From: Pseudomonadota bacterium
GTDB taxonomy: Bacteria; Pseudomonadota; Gammaproteobacteria; Burkholderiales; Gallionellaceae
Direction of reading: 5' to 3'
Length of the DNA: 64,000 nt
NCBI GenBank assembly: GCA_021848465.1
Contig: JAJZUP010000001.1
Span: 990,231-1,054,230, forward strand
The position numbers were made by a program, and so were the translations under genes. Numbering within the stretch: the first letter of the stretch is position 1; every line of letters starts with the position of its first letter. This document shows, one piece after another, positions 26,877 to 35,346 of this stretch. The notes under the pieces are model-generated. The model ran no database searches. It was given only the letters and a program-made list of their open reading frames with translations, and was not told the DNA's origin.

Positions 26877-27230
26877 TGACTCTCTCTCCTGTGTTGCTGG
26901 TTTTTATTGTTGTTGGCCCGGGTGTGGTGCCCCGTCCTTGTTATTTTTGATGTGGCGTGGTTGCCTGGTGTCGCATTGCCATGGGCGATATGGCTTGTCA
27001 GCTTTGTAATGAATGCGACAATCCGATTTTAGCGCAGATTTTCTGCGTAAATATTTCAAAAGGCCGGGAAAAGTGGCGGGATTTAATTGAATTTACATAT
27101 AGCCTTTGAGCTGCAAGGTTATTTGCATGCGTAATGAATATTTTTTGAAGAAAGATGGTTTTTTTGCGGAAAAAGCGGGCGCTCTCTCTTCTGAGTATAA
27201 TCCGCGCCTTGTTAAGACTATGAGAATCGA
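26877..27230. other. intergenic region between chemoreceptor and ZIP transporter genes
   Basis: 354 bp, AT-richer than its surroundings, holding the divergent 5' regions of both genes. TATAAT at 27196-27201 is a likely -10 for the ZIP gene, but no matching -35 is seen. No metal-box palindrome or riboswitch was recognised. Confidence 0.4.
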
Positions 27231-28004
27231 ATGAGCGTATTGGCCTGGATTATTGCCGCCAGCCTGTTTGGCGGCATCCTGAGCGTAGCATGTGCGGCGC
27301 TGTTTGCCCTGGGCGCCCGTGCCCACTGGGTGGGCGGGCTGGTCAGCTATGCCATCGGCGCGCTGCTGGGCGCGGTCTTCCTCGACATGCTCCCGGAAGC
27401 CATTCGGCTCAGCACCAGCATCACGGCGGTCAGCAGCACGGTGCTGTTCGGCATCCTGCTGTTTTTCACTCTGGAAAAAGTGCTGATCTGGCGCCATTGC
27501 CATCACGACCATTGCGAGGCGCACGAACCGCATGCGGCGACAGCGCATGACCACGGGCGCAGTGGCGCCATGGTGATCGTCGGCGACACCTTCCACAACT
27601 TCATCGACGGCGTGATTATCGCCGCCGCCTTCCTGACCGACACGCATCTCGGCGTCGTCACTGCGCTGGCCATCATCGCCCACGAAATTCCGCAGGAAGT
27701 CGGCGACTTCGCCGTGCTGCTGCACTCCGGCTACAGCAAAGCGCGCGCATTGCGAATGAACCTGATTTCCAGCTTTGCCACCGTGATCGGCGGCATGCTC
27801 GGCTACCTGACTTTGCAGACCATGCAGTCCTGGGTGCCGTCCCTGCTGGCATTGGCGGCGGCCAGCATGATCTACGTCGCCGTGGCCGACCTGATTCCCG
27901 GCCTGCACAAGCGCACCAGCCTGCACGACACCTTGCAGCAGGTGATCCTGATCGGCCTCGGCATCGGCACCGTGGCATTGACCGGCAGCCTGCTGGCCGA
28001 GTGA
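27231..28004 (+). CDS. ZIP-family divalent metal transporter
   Basis: 257 residues, about eight membrane helices, with a His-rich loop between helices 3 and 4 ([20 protein letters not shown]). Helix 4 carries H-N-F-I-D-G and helix 5 carries H-E-I-P-Q-E, the binuclear metal-site motifs of ZIP proteins. It imports Zn2+ or another divalent ion such as Fe2+. It is directly followed by a CDF exporter gene, so uptake and efflux genes for divalent cations lie side by side. Confidence 0.92.
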   Translation: MSVLAWIIAASLFGGILSVACAALFALGARAHWVGGLVSYAIGALLGAVFLDMLPEAIRLSTSITAVSSTVLFGILLFFTLEKVLIWRHCHHDHCEAHEPHAATAHDHGRSGAMVIVGDTFHNFIDGVIIAAAFLTDTHLGVVTALAIIAHEIPQEVGDFAVLLHSGYSKARALRMNLISSFATVIGGMLGYLTLQTMQSWVPSLLALAAASMIYVAVADLIPGLHKRTSLHDTLQQVILIGLGIGTVALTGSLLAE

Positions 28005-28009
28005 CGGGC

Positions 28010-28918
28010 ATGGCGCGCGCGCACCTGAAACGCTACGCCTGGCTGTCGATTGCGGCGGCCATCGCCACCATCCTGCTGAAGACCGTCGCCTGGTGGCTCA
28101 CCGGCTCGGTGGGCCTGTTGTCCGATGCGCTGGAGTCCGTGGTCAACCTGGCGGGAGCCGTCATGGCGCTTGCGATGCTGTCGCTAGCGGCCACGCCCGC
28201 CGACGAAAAGCACGCTTATGGGCACGGCAAGGCGGAATATTTTTCGAGCGCGTTCGAAGGGTTTTTAATTTTGCTGGCGGCGCTCAGCATCGGCTACACC
28301 GCGATCGAACGCCTGCTGCATCCGCAGGCATTGCAGGATATTGGCGCTGGCTTGCTGGTGTCGGTGCTGGCTTCGCTGATCAACTGGCTTGCCGCGCGCG
28401 AGCTCTTCAAGGCCGGCGCGGCGCACAACTCGATCACGCTGGAAGCGGACGCCAAGCACCTGATGACGGATGTGTGGACCTCCGCCGGAGTGATCCTGGC
28501 GGTCGGGCTGGTGTGGCTGAGCGGCTGGCTGTGGCTCGACCCGCTGATCGCGCTGGCGGTGGCGCTCAACATCGTCTGGACCGGCTGGCAGTTGCTGCAT
28601 CGCTCGGCCTCCGGCCTGATGGACGAATCGTTGCCGCAGGCGCAAATCGAGGCGATCAAGGCCGTGCTCGCAAAGCATTGCGGCCAGGGCATCGAGTTCC
28701 ACGCCTTGCGCACGCGCCAGGCCGGGCGTCAGGCCTTCATCTCGATGCACGTGCTGGTGCCCGGCGAGTGGACTGTGCAGCGCGGGCACGACCTGCTTGA
28801 GCAGATCGAGGCTGAAATTCGTGCGGCCATCCCGTTCAGCCACCTGACCACGCACCTGGAGCCGATCGAAGATCCGCTTTCGCATTCGGACAAAGTGCTG
28901 GAACGCGAAGGCTGCTGA
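28010..28918 (+). CDS. cation diffusion facilitator (CDF) transporter
   Basis: 302 residues from ATG 28010 (a GTG at 28001 overlapping the ZIP stop is in frame). Six helices; the metal site is formed by SDALES in helix 2 and H-L-M-T-D in helix 5 (HxxxD). A C-terminal cytosolic domain follows. It exports Zn2+, Fe2+ or a related ion by proton exchange. [12 protein letters not shown] is the typical loop after helix 2. Probably co-transcribed with the ZIP gene and possibly rimO (36 bp downstream). Confidence 0.9.
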   Translation: MARAHLKRYAWLSIAAAIATILLKTVAWWLTGSVGLLSDALESVVNLAGAVMALAMLSLAATPADEKHAYGHGKAEYFSSAFEGFLILLAALSIGYTAIERLLHPQALQDIGAGLLVSVLASLINWLAARELFKAGAAHNSITLEADAKHLMTDVWTSAGVILAVGLVWLSGWLWLDPLIALAVALNIVWTGWQLLHRSASGLMDESLPQAQIEAIKAVLAKHCGQGIEFHALRTRQAGRQAFISMHVLVPGEWTVQRGHDLLEQIEAEIRAAIPFSHLTTHLEPIEDPLSHSDKVLEREGC

Positions 28919-28954
28919 ATAGAACCAAGGCAGGAAATTTATCAGGAACACATC

Positions 28955-30274
28955 ATGAGCAAAGCAACCCCAAAAATCGGATTCGTTTCACTCGGCTGCC
29001 CCAAGGCCACCTCCGACTCCGAACTCATCCTCACGCGCATGCAGGCCGAGGGCTATGAGATTACGCCCAGCTACCAGCAGGCCGACCTGGTGGTGGTCAA
29101 CACCTGCGGCTTTATCGACAGCGCGGTGGCCGAATCGCTGGAGGCCATCGGCGAAGCCTTGCAGGAAAACGGCAAGGTGATCGTCACCGGCTGCCTCGGC
29201 GCCAAGGGCGACATCGTCAGACAGACCCACCCCAAGGTACTCGCCGTCACCGGCCCGCACGCCACCGAAGAGGTAATGGAGGCCGTGCACCAGCACCTGC
29301 CGAGGCTGCACGACCCGTATGTGGACCTGGTGCCGCCGCAGGGTGTGCGCCTCACGCCGCAGCACTTCGCCTACCTGAAAATTTCCGAGGGCTGCAACCA
29401 CAGTTGCACCTTCTGCATCATCCCCGCGTTGCGCGGGCCGCTGGTGAGCCGCCCTATTCACGAGGTGATGAACGAGGCGGAAAAGCTGGTTGAGTCAGGC
29501 GTGCGGGAATTGCTGGTGATTTCGCAGGACACCAGCGCCTACGGCGTGGATGTGAAATACCGCACCGGCTTCTGGAATGGTGTGCCGATCAAGACGCGCA
29601 TGACCGACCTGGCCAATGCGCTGGGCAGCCTGGGCGTATGGACGCGTCTGCACTACGTGTACCCCTATCCCAGCGTGGACGACGTGATTCCGCTGATGGC
29701 CGAAGGCAAGATCCTGCCGTATCTCGACATCCCGTTTCAGCATGCCAATGCGCGCATCCTCAAGCTGATGAAGCGCCCCGCCAGCAGCGAGAATGTGCTC
29801 AAGCGCATCCAGCAATGGCGCGAAATTTGTCCAGACATCACCTTGCGCAGCACCTTCATCGTCGGCTTCCCCGGCGAGACCGAAGAGGAGTTTGAAGAGC
29901 TGCTCGACTTTATCGAAGAGGCGCAGCTCGACCGCGTCGGCGCATTCAAATATTCGCCGGTGGAAGGCGCGGCGGCAAATGCCTTGCCCGACCATGTCGA
30001 CCCGGACGAACAGGAAGACCGCCTGGCGCGCCTGATGTATTTGCAGGAAGAAATCAGCGCCGCGAAACTGGCAAAGAAAGTCGGCCGGACCATGACCGTG
30101 CTGGTTGACGACGTCGACGAGCAAGGCGCAGTTGCGCGCAGCAGCGCCGATGCGCCGGAAATCGACGGGCTGGTGTATATCGACGGCGCGCAACTGGAAG
30201 TAGGCGAATTCGTGACAGTGAAGATCACCGACTCCGATGAGCACGATTTATGGGGCGAGGTGGTGGCGGAGTAG
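28955..30274 (+). CDS. rimO: ribosomal protein uS12 methylthiotransferase RimO
   Basis: 439 residues. The N-terminal MTTase domain has C15, C51 and C80; the radical-SAM cluster motif is C147-x3-C151-x2-C154 (CNHSCTFC); a C-terminal TRAM domain follows. RimO adds a methylthio group to the conserved Asp of ribosomal protein S12. The start [18 protein letters not shown] is that of RimO rather than MiaB. Its stop is immediately followed by a degenerate integron attC site. Confidence 0.96.
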   Translation: MSKATPKIGFVSLGCPKATSDSELILTRMQAEGYEITPSYQQADLVVVNTCGFIDSAVAESLEAIGEALQENGKVIVTGCLGAKGDIVRQTHPKVLAVTGPHATEEVMEAVHQHLPRLHDPYVDLVPPQGVRLTPQHFAYLKISEGCNHSCTFCIIPALRGPLVSRPIHEVMNEAEKLVESGVRELLVISQDTSAYGVDVKYRTGFWNGVPIKTRMTDLANALGSLGVWTRLHYVYPYPSVDDVIPLMAEGKILPYLDIPFQHANARILKLMKRPASSENVLKRIQQWREICPDITLRSTFIVGFPGETEEEFEELLDFIEEAQLDRVGAFKYSPVEGAAANALPDHVDPDEQEDRLARLMYLQEEISAAKLAKKVGRTMTVLVDDVDEQGAVARSSADAPEIDGLVYIDGAQLEVGEFVTVKITDSDEHDLWGEVVAE

Positions 30275-30332
30275 TGTGAGGTTAAGGGGGCGTGCCGCAG
30301 GCGCATCCCAGCAATCGGAGGAAGGCTAGGCT
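30275..30332 (-). repeat. degenerate attC site at the end of cassette array 1
   Basis: The segment TGCCGCAGGCGCATCCCAGC and its flanks match the attC sites at 31117, 32479 and 48497, but both recombination core heptamers are mutated (GCCTAGC instead of GCCTAAC; the other lost). It abuts the rimO stop and marks the left limit of the array. Confidence 0.7.
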
Positions 30333-30526
30333 GCACGCGCAAGAGTCTTTGCGCGCTCGGCTCCCCAATTTACTCTGCCGTTTTCAATGGCTGAAATGGT
30401 GGCTTGATGGATACCTGTAAATTCGGCGAGCTGGCTTTGGCTCAACTCCTGGAGTTCGCGCAAAATGCGAACAGACTCACCCACCGAGACTTCAACGCGT
30501 TTTTTTGCAGGGCGAAACTCTTTCAT
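30326..30526 (-). CDS. XRE-family helix-turn-helix protein, C-terminally truncated
   Basis: 66 residues: an XRE HTH with Q-S-Q-L-A-E-F-T-G-I-H-Q-A-T-I-S, preceded by a basic tail (MKEFRPAKKRVE). It resembles antitoxins of HigA/RelB-associated XRE type. Related proteins normally continue for about 15 more residues after AKTLARAL; here the frame ends at ...RAA within the degenerate attC, so the end has been lost. GGAGG precedes the ATG. No partner toxin is adjacent in this orientation other than the RelE pair upstream. Confidence 0.7.
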   Translation of the reverse strand: MKEFRPAKKRVEVSVGESVRILRELQELSQSQLAEFTGIHQATISAIENGRVNWGAERAKTLARAA

Positions 30527-30573
30527 GTCATGGCCTCCACGTAATTGTGGGCGGTTACTTGAACAACCTGAAT

Positions 30574-30618
30574 CCGTAACGCTTTGGCAAAAAAATCGGT
30601 TTTAGCGCAGGGTTAGGC
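30574..30618 (-). repeat. possible short attC site of the toxin-antitoxin cassette
   Basis: On the minus strand, GCCTAAC (30612-30618) overlaps the toxin stop codon exactly as in the other cassettes. A poor second core (GTTACGG) ends the element 45 nt on. The hairpin between them is weak, so this attC is uncertain. Confidence 0.4.
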
Positions 30619-30867
30619 AATGAGTTTGTCGTACTCTGAATGCAAGCCAACCCACACCCACAGGAACCCGCCTTCAACCTCAACGGCAACAGCACGATGA
30701 TGAATGCCGACCCGAACAGACCACACTTTCCCCACTTTTTTGAAATGCAGTGATGGGTGTCGGGGATTGCTTTTGAGTAGTTCGAAATTTTTGTCCGCGA
30801 GTATGCGGACATCTTCGGGGAGCGCGTCATAGCATCCCCAGAATCGGCTGGAAGTCGAATGCTTCAC
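30613..30867 (-). CDS. RelE/ParE-superfamily toxin
   Basis: 84 residues with the compact RelE/ParE layout: an N-terminal helix (ALPEDVRILADKNFELLK), HPSLHFKKVG, W-S-V-R-V-G-I-H-H-R-A-V-A and a final beta strand with W-V-G-L-H. Such toxins cleave mRNA at the ribosome or block gyrase; this sub-group (HPSLHFKK...WSVRVG) is usually annotated as a translational repressor. It overlaps the antitoxin stop by 4 bp (ATGA). Cassette-borne toxin-antitoxin pairs stabilise integron arrays. The stop codon lies inside the attC core. Confidence 0.85.
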   Translation of the reverse strand: MKHSTSSRFWGCYDALPEDVRILADKNFELLKSNPRHPSLHFKKVGKVWSVRVGIHHRAVAVEVEGGFLWVWVGLHSEYDKLIA

Positions 30868-31064
30868 AGAGGTTTTGTTTTTCCAGCACGGTGTTCGGCA
30901 AGTGCCTCGTCAATCAGAAAATCGAGTTTGCCAGCTTCTGAGTCGGCCGCAATCTGGCGATCCCAACGCGTGTGCTCATATTCGATAAACCAGTTGCGAA
31001 GAGCGGCGAATGACTGGTTGTCGAGATGCTGAATTTGATCTTCAATCAGTTGAATGTTTGCCAT
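30864..31064 (-). CDS. antitoxin partner of the RelE-like toxin
   Basis: 66 residues, helical and acidic, with D-N-Q-S-F-A-A-L-R-N-W-F and A-G-K-L-D-F-L-I-D-E-A-L-A-E-H-R-A-G motifs shared by small antitoxins found next to this toxin family. It lies upstream of and overlaps the toxin, the usual antitoxin-first order. No DNA-binding domain is obvious. The 5' cassette boundary (GTTAGAC) is 53 bp upstream. Confidence 0.8.
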   Translation of the reverse strand: MANIQLIEDQIQHLDNQSFAALRNWFIEYEHTRWDRQIAADSEAGKLDFLIDEALAEHRAGKTKPL

Positions 31065-31116
31065 AGCTTAAACCTCCAGAATATGCGCTCAATTCTAGCG
31101 CGCCTTGCCAACCCGT

Positions 31117-31204
31117 GTCTAACGTAAGCCTGACGAAAGTTAAGGGGCGCGCCGAAGGCGCGTCCCAGTGACCGGAGGGAGCGAACTTGAGCGTAGGGTT
31201 AGGC
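31117..31204 (-). repeat. attC site (88 nt)
   Basis: Reading on the minus strand: R'' GCCTAAC (31198-31204), L'' region GCTCAAGTTCGC, a GC-rich hairpin (GACGCGCC TTC GGCGCGCC), L' region, and R' GTTAGAC (31117-31123). Both cores fit RYYYAAC/GTTRRRY. R'' is complementary to the core (GTTAGGC) at the 5' border of the gene at 31268-31567, as expected for one cassette. Confidence 0.85.
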
Positions 31205-31267
31205 CGGCTGGACAAAACGGTGAGTATTTTGAAGTTGTTCGTGATCATGGTCAGGACAACCGAACGT

Positions 31268-31567
31268 TTATAGCCAAAGCACTACGACGCAGATGAGTAA
31301 CCAAGACAAAAATAGCCCCACAAAAAGCAAAGCTTTCCATCGATTAAATCGAAACAAGTAGCCGATAAAGACAAACGAAAATCCAAGGTAAAGCAGTCCC
31401 ATCAACGTGGCAGATTCTCCCGAAAATAGACGGGGCGTGCGGTTGCCACGAACGAAGCTCGAAGCCTCGGAAAAGAATATGCCTCGAATGGCGCGCTCCA
31501 GTAGGGCGGCCGCTGATAGACCGGCAAACACAATATCGAACTTCGAATTCTTGAAGCCGTTTGTCAT
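31268..31567 (-). CDS. cassette-encoded small membrane protein
   Basis: 99 residues, with hydrophobic segments around residues 12-32, 53-72 and 78-98. The start lies 10 nt from the cassette boundary. No family recognised. The gene is AT-richer than neighbouring core genes, as common for integron cargo. Only position in the array suggests anything about function (adaptive or stabilising cargo). Confidence 0.65.
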   Translation of the reverse strand: MTNGFKNSKFDIVFAGLSAAALLERAIRGIFFSEASSFVRGNRTPRLFSGESATLMGLLYLGFSFVFIGYLFRFNRWKALLFVGLFLSWLLICVVVLWL

Positions 31568-31576
31568 TTTCGAGAG

Positions 31577-31639
31577 GCCTAACGTGGAATGGAGGGGCTG
31601 CGCGCTTTTGCGCAGTCCCGCTCGAATGCAGGGTTGGGC
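31577..31639 (-). repeat. attC site (63 nt)
   Basis: Minus strand: R'' GCCCAAC (31633-31639), L'' TGCATTCGAGCGGGAC, hairpin TGCGC AAAAG CGCGCA, L', and R' GTTAGGC (31577-31583). This is a textbook short attC. R'' complements the GTTGGGC at the 5' border of the upstream cassette gene (31643-32455). Confidence 0.92.
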
Positions 31640-31642
31640 GTA

Positions 31643-32455
31643 TTATTCCTTACTGCGGCGAGGCCGGAATTTCCGCATGAAGAAGTCGGGTGGCATGCCT
31701 GACTCCATGCAGAGATGCTCAATAGGGCGCTCTAGCCTGCGAACTGACGAACGAAGCATTTCTGTTTGCTCGGGGTTTAATGGTTTGCCATCTTCAAACT
31801 CCATTGCCCTATTCAATCTGTCCACACACATCATCAAGTCTTCAATGACCGAAGGGTGTGTGTTCATTCGACCCCGGAAACCGTCGCGCATATCCCCCAT
31901 ACCGGTGCGAATCTCAGTGAGCATCGTGATGATTTCCGCATAACTTTTTTCCAAGGGATTGTCGCTTTTACGTAGGGATTGAAGTTCAACCGCCACAGAA
32001 ATTGGTGTATCAACATCTTCTGGATTTTTCTCTACAGCCCGAATTTGGCGAACGATTTCTTCCTTTGCTCTTGCAACACTATCGAGGTCGCGGTGATCTA
32101 CATGGACGGTTCTACTTGCCGCAACGTCGAATGGTATTGATTCGGTGGCGTGGATAATTTGCACTACTGGCTTCTTGATTGCGTGACGCAAGGCCAGTTC
32201 ATAAAAGACGTTGGGGTTTCGGCCTGTCAAATCAGCGATCACCAATGGGTCATCAACAATGTGCTGAATAACTTGTGATGTTATAAGCCCAGGCTCGGAA
32301 ATCTGATCTGCCCTAATTGGCTCATATCCACATTCCCGAACAGAGGGTGCGATGATGTGCTTTAGAACTTGATCTGATCGAATGCGGATATCGGAGCCGT
32401 CCGTACCAATTGGCGCAATAACAAAACAACTTCTGACTTTTTCTTCTTTTGCCAT
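31643..32455 (-). CDS. TIR/deoxyribosyltransferase-like protein in an integron cassette
   Basis: 270 residues. Residues ~8-105 form a nucleotide-binding Rossmann-like domain: CFVIAPIG at the first strand, a helix with QVLKHIIAPS, D-L-T-G-R-N-P-N-V-F-Y-E-L-A-L-R-H-A with the Glu typical of TIR- and nucleoside-deoxyribosyltransferase-like enzymes, and K-P-V-V-Q-I. The rest is helical and possibly coiled coil, with R-R at the very end. Such domains degrade NAD+ or nucleotides in several antiphage systems, so an abortive-infection role is possible but inferred. It is the second cassette of the array and has no obvious partner gene. Confidence 0.75.
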   Translation of the reverse strand: MAKEEKVRSCFVIAPIGTDGSDIRIRSDQVLKHIIAPSVRECGYEPIRADQISEPGLITSQVIQHIVDDPLVIADLTGRNPNVFYELALRHAIKKPVVQIIHATESIPFDVAASRTVHVDHRDLDSVARAKEEIVRQIRAVEKNPEDVDTPISVAVELQSLRKSDNPLEKSYAEIITMLTEIRTGMGDMRDGFRGRMNTHPSVIEDLMMCVDRLNRAMEFEDGKPLNPEQTEMLRSSVRRLERPIEHLCMESGMPPDFFMRKFRPRRSKE

Positions 32456-32478
32456 TATTCACCTCTCAATAATTAGAC

Positions 32479-32557
32479 GCCCAACGTGGAGCTGAGGGGC
32501 GCGCCGTAGGCGCGTCCCAGCCCCCGAAGGGGGCGAACTCGAGCGTAAGGTTAAAAC
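32479..32557 (-). repeat. attC site (79 nt)
   Basis: Minus strand: R'' GTTTTAAC (32550-32557) overlaps the stop codon of the upstream gene. There is a conserved GC-rich hairpin (GGGACGCGCC TAC GGCGCGCCCC), and R' is GTTGGGC (32479-32485). R'' is the exact complement of GTTAAAAC at the 5' border of the cassette (33082-33089), confirming the cassette limits although the heptamer departs slightly from RYYYAAC. Confidence 0.85.
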
Positions 32558-33072
32558 TGTGTAAGTTCATCCTGCATCGCCATAAGTACCGCATTGGGTT
32601 TCTGTTCCCACCACTGCACATTTTTAGGAAGGTCTGAAATTGCTTGGCGAGTCTTTTGTCCGAAGTAGATTGCAGCAAGTTGCAGTGTGCTTGCATAGTC
32701 AGCGTTTAATTTTACCATTTCTTGATGAGCGGGAAGAACGGCTAAAGGGTCTTGCTTCTCATCGCAAAATTTTGGTACTGGCTTCTTGGCTAATTCATCT
32801 GTGATACAGGCGAGATGCGCTTGGGCTATGCTTGCTTCTGCATCAAACAACTTCTGTAGTATGGCTGGGCGTTGTGTGGAATTCATGAGAACGCTTAACC
32901 GCTCGATCAGGTGAATTCGCTGGTCTATGATGGCGCGGCGTTGTTCTAGCGAGCTTTGAGCTTCCCATTGGCTCCGAGTGAAATAACTTCCGAGCATTGT
33001 GCCCGCAATGGTCGTAACAAGAGATACGACGGCCACGATTAGTGCAATTTTTGATTCTTCTCGCATAGCCAT
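32551..33072 (-). CDS. cassette-encoded membrane-anchored coiled-coil protein
   Basis: 173 residues: one N-terminal membrane helix (SKIALIVAVVSLVTTIAGTMLGSYF) followed by a helical domain with heptad-like pattern (SSLEQRRAIIDQRIHLIERLSVLM) and two cysteines. First gene of array 1, starting 10 nt inside the cassette border and directly behind the leader. No family recognised. Its stop codon lies within the attC core. Confidence 0.65.
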   Translation of the reverse strand: MAMREESKIALIVAVVSLVTTIAGTMLGSYFTRSQWEAQSSLEQRRAIIDQRIHLIERLSVLMNSTQRPAILQKLFDAEASIAQAHLACITDELAKKPVPKFCDEKQDPLAVLPAHQEMVKLNADYASTLQLAAIYFGQKTRQAISDLPKNVQWWEQKPNAVLMAMQDELTQF

Positions 33073-33086
33073 AGGTAAACAGTTTT

Positions 33087-33220
33087 AACTAAAAATAGAA
33101 AACAATTTCATAAGAGGGCAATGTCGCCTATGTCAGTTCGCGCTGTCAAGCCTATCTTTTAATTCATGTAATTAGCATAGTTTTTACATATTCGGGCAAT
33201 CTGAAATTTTGCGGCTGGAG
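33087..33220 (-). promoter_or_regulatory. attI-like leader of cassette array 1
   Basis: About 134 bp that is closely similar to the leader of array 2 (49075-49218): AACTAAAAATAGAAAACA and GGCAATGTCGCCTAT are identical, and the distal block GGCAA-N-CT-N-AAATT-NN-GCGG-N-TGGAG is shared. It ends exactly at the core site preceding the first cassette, where attI and the cassette promoter would lie. On the minus strand TTGCCC, 17 bp, GCTAAT is a possible promoter. No intI gene is adjacent; a gene on the other strand starts at 33350. Confidence 0.6.
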
Positions 33221-33349
33221 GCCCGGCTAATTTTTCTGACCTCTCTACACAAGAGCGGCTGGTTCACTCCGATATGCCTCCGCTGATTTACACTTACGCC
33301 CTTATAAAAATTGTTGTTGCCAGAGTAAGACTTAAGGTCAAAATAAATC

Positions 33350-33679
33350 ATGAGTGAACCTAACCCATGCTTGAGTTGCGGTGCGTGCTGCGCGCATTTC
33401 CGCATTATGCTCTATCCCGATGAGGTCGCGCCGCAGGGCGGGGTGGCGCGTGCGCTGGTGGATGCGGTGGGCGGGGCGTTTTGCATGAAGGGCACCGCTA
33501 CGTACCCGCCGCGCTGCATTGCGCTGGAAGGCGAGGTGGGGCAGGCGGTGCGCTGCACGATCTACGCGCAGCGTCCGCAGGTGTGCCGCGAGTTCAACGA
33601 GTATGAGCTGGACGGTGCGCCGAACAGCCGCTGCTTCAAGCTGCGCGGGCTGGTGCCGCCACCTATGGCGATGGGTTAA
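33350..33679 (+). CDS. YkgJ-family cysteine cluster protein
   Basis: 109 residues with the cysteine cluster C-L-S-C-G-A-C-C near the N-terminus and further Cys (FCMKG, PRCIALEG, VRCTIY, VCREF, SRCFKL), the CxxCxxCC zinc/iron-chelating family (UPF0153). Function is unknown; the cluster binds Zn or Fe-S. It lies between the cassette array and crcB, 48 bp from the latter. Confidence 0.85.
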   Translation: MSEPNPCLSCGACCAHFRIMLYPDEVAPQGGVARALVDAVGGAFCMKGTATYPPRCIALEGEVGQAVRCTIYAQRPQVCREFNEYELDGAPNSRCFKLRGLVPPPMAMG

Positions 33680-33727
33680 CCGGCGCATGACATTCGGCGC
33701 AAGCTAACCTGCTACAATCCGGCCACT

Positions 33728-34108
33728 ATGATCTACACCTTTCTTGCCATCGGACTGGGGGCGGCCATCGGCGCATGGCTGCGCTGGGGCTTGGGGCTGT
33801 GGTTCAACCCGGTGCTGACCGACTTGCCGCTCGGCACATTGGCGGCCAACCTGATCGGCGGTTACCTGGTGGGTGTTGCGGTGGCGTTTTTCATGCAGCA
33901 CCCGGGCCTTGCGCCGGAGTGGCGCTTGTTCATCATCACCGGCTTTCTCGGCGGGCTCACCACCTTTTCCACCTTTTCATCAGAGACCGTCACGCTGCTG
34001 CTGCGCGGGCAATATGGCTGGGGCGCGACAATCATTGCGGTGCATCTGGGCGGCTCGCTGCTGATGACGGTGCTGGGCATACATACCATGAAGTGGATGC
34101 AGAGTTAG
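33728..34108 (+). CDS. crcB: fluoride ion channel CrcB/FluC
   Basis: 126 residues, four membrane helices, with N-L-I-G-G-Y in helix 2 and [10 protein letters not shown] in helix 3 (phenylalanine box and central Na+ site). It forms a dual-topology dimer that exports F-. TACAAT at 33713-33718 would place the transcript start within a few bases of the ATG, so there is no room for a fluoride riboswitch. A DUF190 gene follows 12 bp downstream, a common pair. Confidence 0.94.
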   Translation: MIYTFLAIGLGAAIGAWLRWGLGLWFNPVLTDLPLGTLAANLIGGYLVGVAVAFFMQHPGLAPEWRLFIITGFLGGLTTFSTFSSETVTLLLRGQYGWGATIIAVHLGGSLLMTVLGIHTMKWMQS

Positions 34109-34120
34109 ACAGGAGGCATC

Positions 34121-34432
34121 ATGCAGGCAAACTACCTGAAGTTTTACCTGACCGAAAAGCAGAAGCATGACAACAAGCCTATGTACGAGTGGCTGCTGGA
34201 GCAAGCCAAGCTGATCGGGGTGCCGGGCGGTTCGGTGTTTCGTGCGATTGCCGGCTATGGCCGTCACGGCAGCCTGCATGCGGAAACCTTTATCGAGTTG
34301 GGCGGGGAAATGCCGATCCAGGTGGAATTCGTGCTGGATGCACGCAAAGCCGAGGAACTGCTCGCCACCTTGCGCGCTTACGAGCTCAACATCCGTTACG
34401 TGCGCTACAGCGTCACCGTCGATACGGTTTAG
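34121..34432 (+). CDS. DUF190 family protein
   Basis: 103 residues of the DUF190 family: KFYLTEKQKHDNKPMYEWLL, then G-V-P-G-G-S-V-F-R-A-I-A-G-Y-G-R-H-G, a PII-like ferredoxin fold. It almost always follows crcB and probably modulates or assists fluoride export, by gene neighbourhood only. GGAGG precedes the ATG. Confidence 0.9.
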   Translation: MQANYLKFYLTEKQKHDNKPMYEWLLEQAKLIGVPGGSVFRAIAGYGRHGSLHAETFIELGGEMPIQVEFVLDARKAEELLATLRAYELNIRYVRYSVTVDTV

Positions 34433-34435
34433 GTT

Positions 34436-35185
34436 CTACAGTACTAGCGTGCCGTTCAGGCAAGTCTGCGCCTGCTCCAGCCGCGTCAGCGTGGGCAGCA
34501 GATTCAGGCTGGTGCGCTCCTTCAGTTCCAGCGCCATATCTTTCAGGTCATCCAGCGCAATTTCGATAGGATTTCCCGCCGCCGCAAAACAGATCGCATT
34601 GCCGCTGTCGCATGAGGGGAAGGCAATCGCGCGTTCGTCAAAAGCCGCGCCGATGCGCTGCACGCTCGCTTCAAAGCCCTTGCTGCGCCCGAGCAGATTC
34701 ACGGCCAGGATGCCGTTATTGCCGAGACGGGCGCGCGCTGCCTGGTAAAACGGCAGGGTGTCGAGCGCCCCGGCGCGTGCGTTGTGGTCGAAGCCGTCCA
34801 CCAGGATCAGGTCCCAATCCTTGTCGTTGTTCAGCATGAATTCCGCGCCGTCGCCGACCACGACATTGAGGCGCAACGGGTCGTTGGGCAGCTTGAAAAA
34901 CTGTTGCGCGGCGGCAACCACGCGCGGCTCGATTTCCACCACGGTCAGCTTGGCGAGCGGGTAGTGCCGGTACAGGAATTTGGTCAGCGAGGCAGCGCCC
35001 AGCCCGATCAGCAAAATGCGGCGCGGTGCGGCGTCGCGCAGCAGCAATGACGCCATCATTTCGCGCGTGTAGTCGAGTTCAAGGTGCCATGGGCGCGCAA
35101 TGCGCATCGCACCTTGTATCCACAGGGTGCCGAAGTGCAGGTAGCGCACCCCGGCTTCTTCGCTGATGTCGATGGACCAGGACAT
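34436..35185 (-). CDS. spermidine synthase-like methyltransferase-fold protein
   Basis: 249 residues with the spermidine synthase layout: an N-terminal beta domain (WSIDISEEAGVRYLHFGTLWIQGAM), then the Rossmann domain with ILLIGLGAASLTKFL, the acidic VVEIEP, V-V-V-G-D-G-A-E-F and D-L-I-L-V-D-G-F-D. The active-site D-x-Y-D is replaced by VDGFD, so true aminopropyl transfer is uncertain. Convergent with the DUF190 gene (3 bp apart). The function could be aminopropyl or methyl transfer. Confidence 0.78.
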   Translation of the reverse strand: MSWSIDISEEAGVRYLHFGTLWIQGAMRIARPWHLELDYTREMMASLLLRDAAPRRILLIGLGAASLTKFLYRHYPLAKLTVVEIEPRVVAAAQQFFKLPNDPLRLNVVVGDGAEFMLNNDKDWDLILVDGFDHNARAGALDTLPFYQAARARLGNNGILAVNLLGRSKGFEASVQRIGAAFDERAIAFPSCDSGNAICFAAAGNPIEIALDDLKDMALELKERTSLNLLPTLTRLEQAQTCLNGTLVL

Positions 35186-35262
35186 GGTTAGTGAGGGTGA
35201 GCGGGTTGGGGAAACATTGTGAGCTGCTTATTATAAAACCATCCTCGTGCGCATGAGTTGCA

Positions 35263-35325
35263 TTCGCGGCTGAAGCCGCTCCCACGGGGGAAGCGGTTTT
35301 CGTAGGAGCGGCTTCAGCCGCGAAG
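35263..35325. repeat. REP-type palindromic element pair
   Basis: TTCGCGGCTGAAGCCGCTCC and its inverse (GGAGCGGCTTCAGCCGCGAA) face each other. The same unit recurs at 43273, 43447 and 56021, always between genes. This is the widespread proteobacterial REP sequence mobilised by a TnpA-REP transposase. Confidence 0.9.
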
Positions 35326-35346
35326 GGCGCGCAGGCTGTCAGTGTG

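Noticed and set aside
33680..33727. Fluoride riboswitch upstream of crcB
   Set aside because: GGCGCATGACATTCGGCGC slightly recalls the motif, but the gap is only 48 bp, a -10 lies at 33713 and the rest of the pseudoknot is absent.
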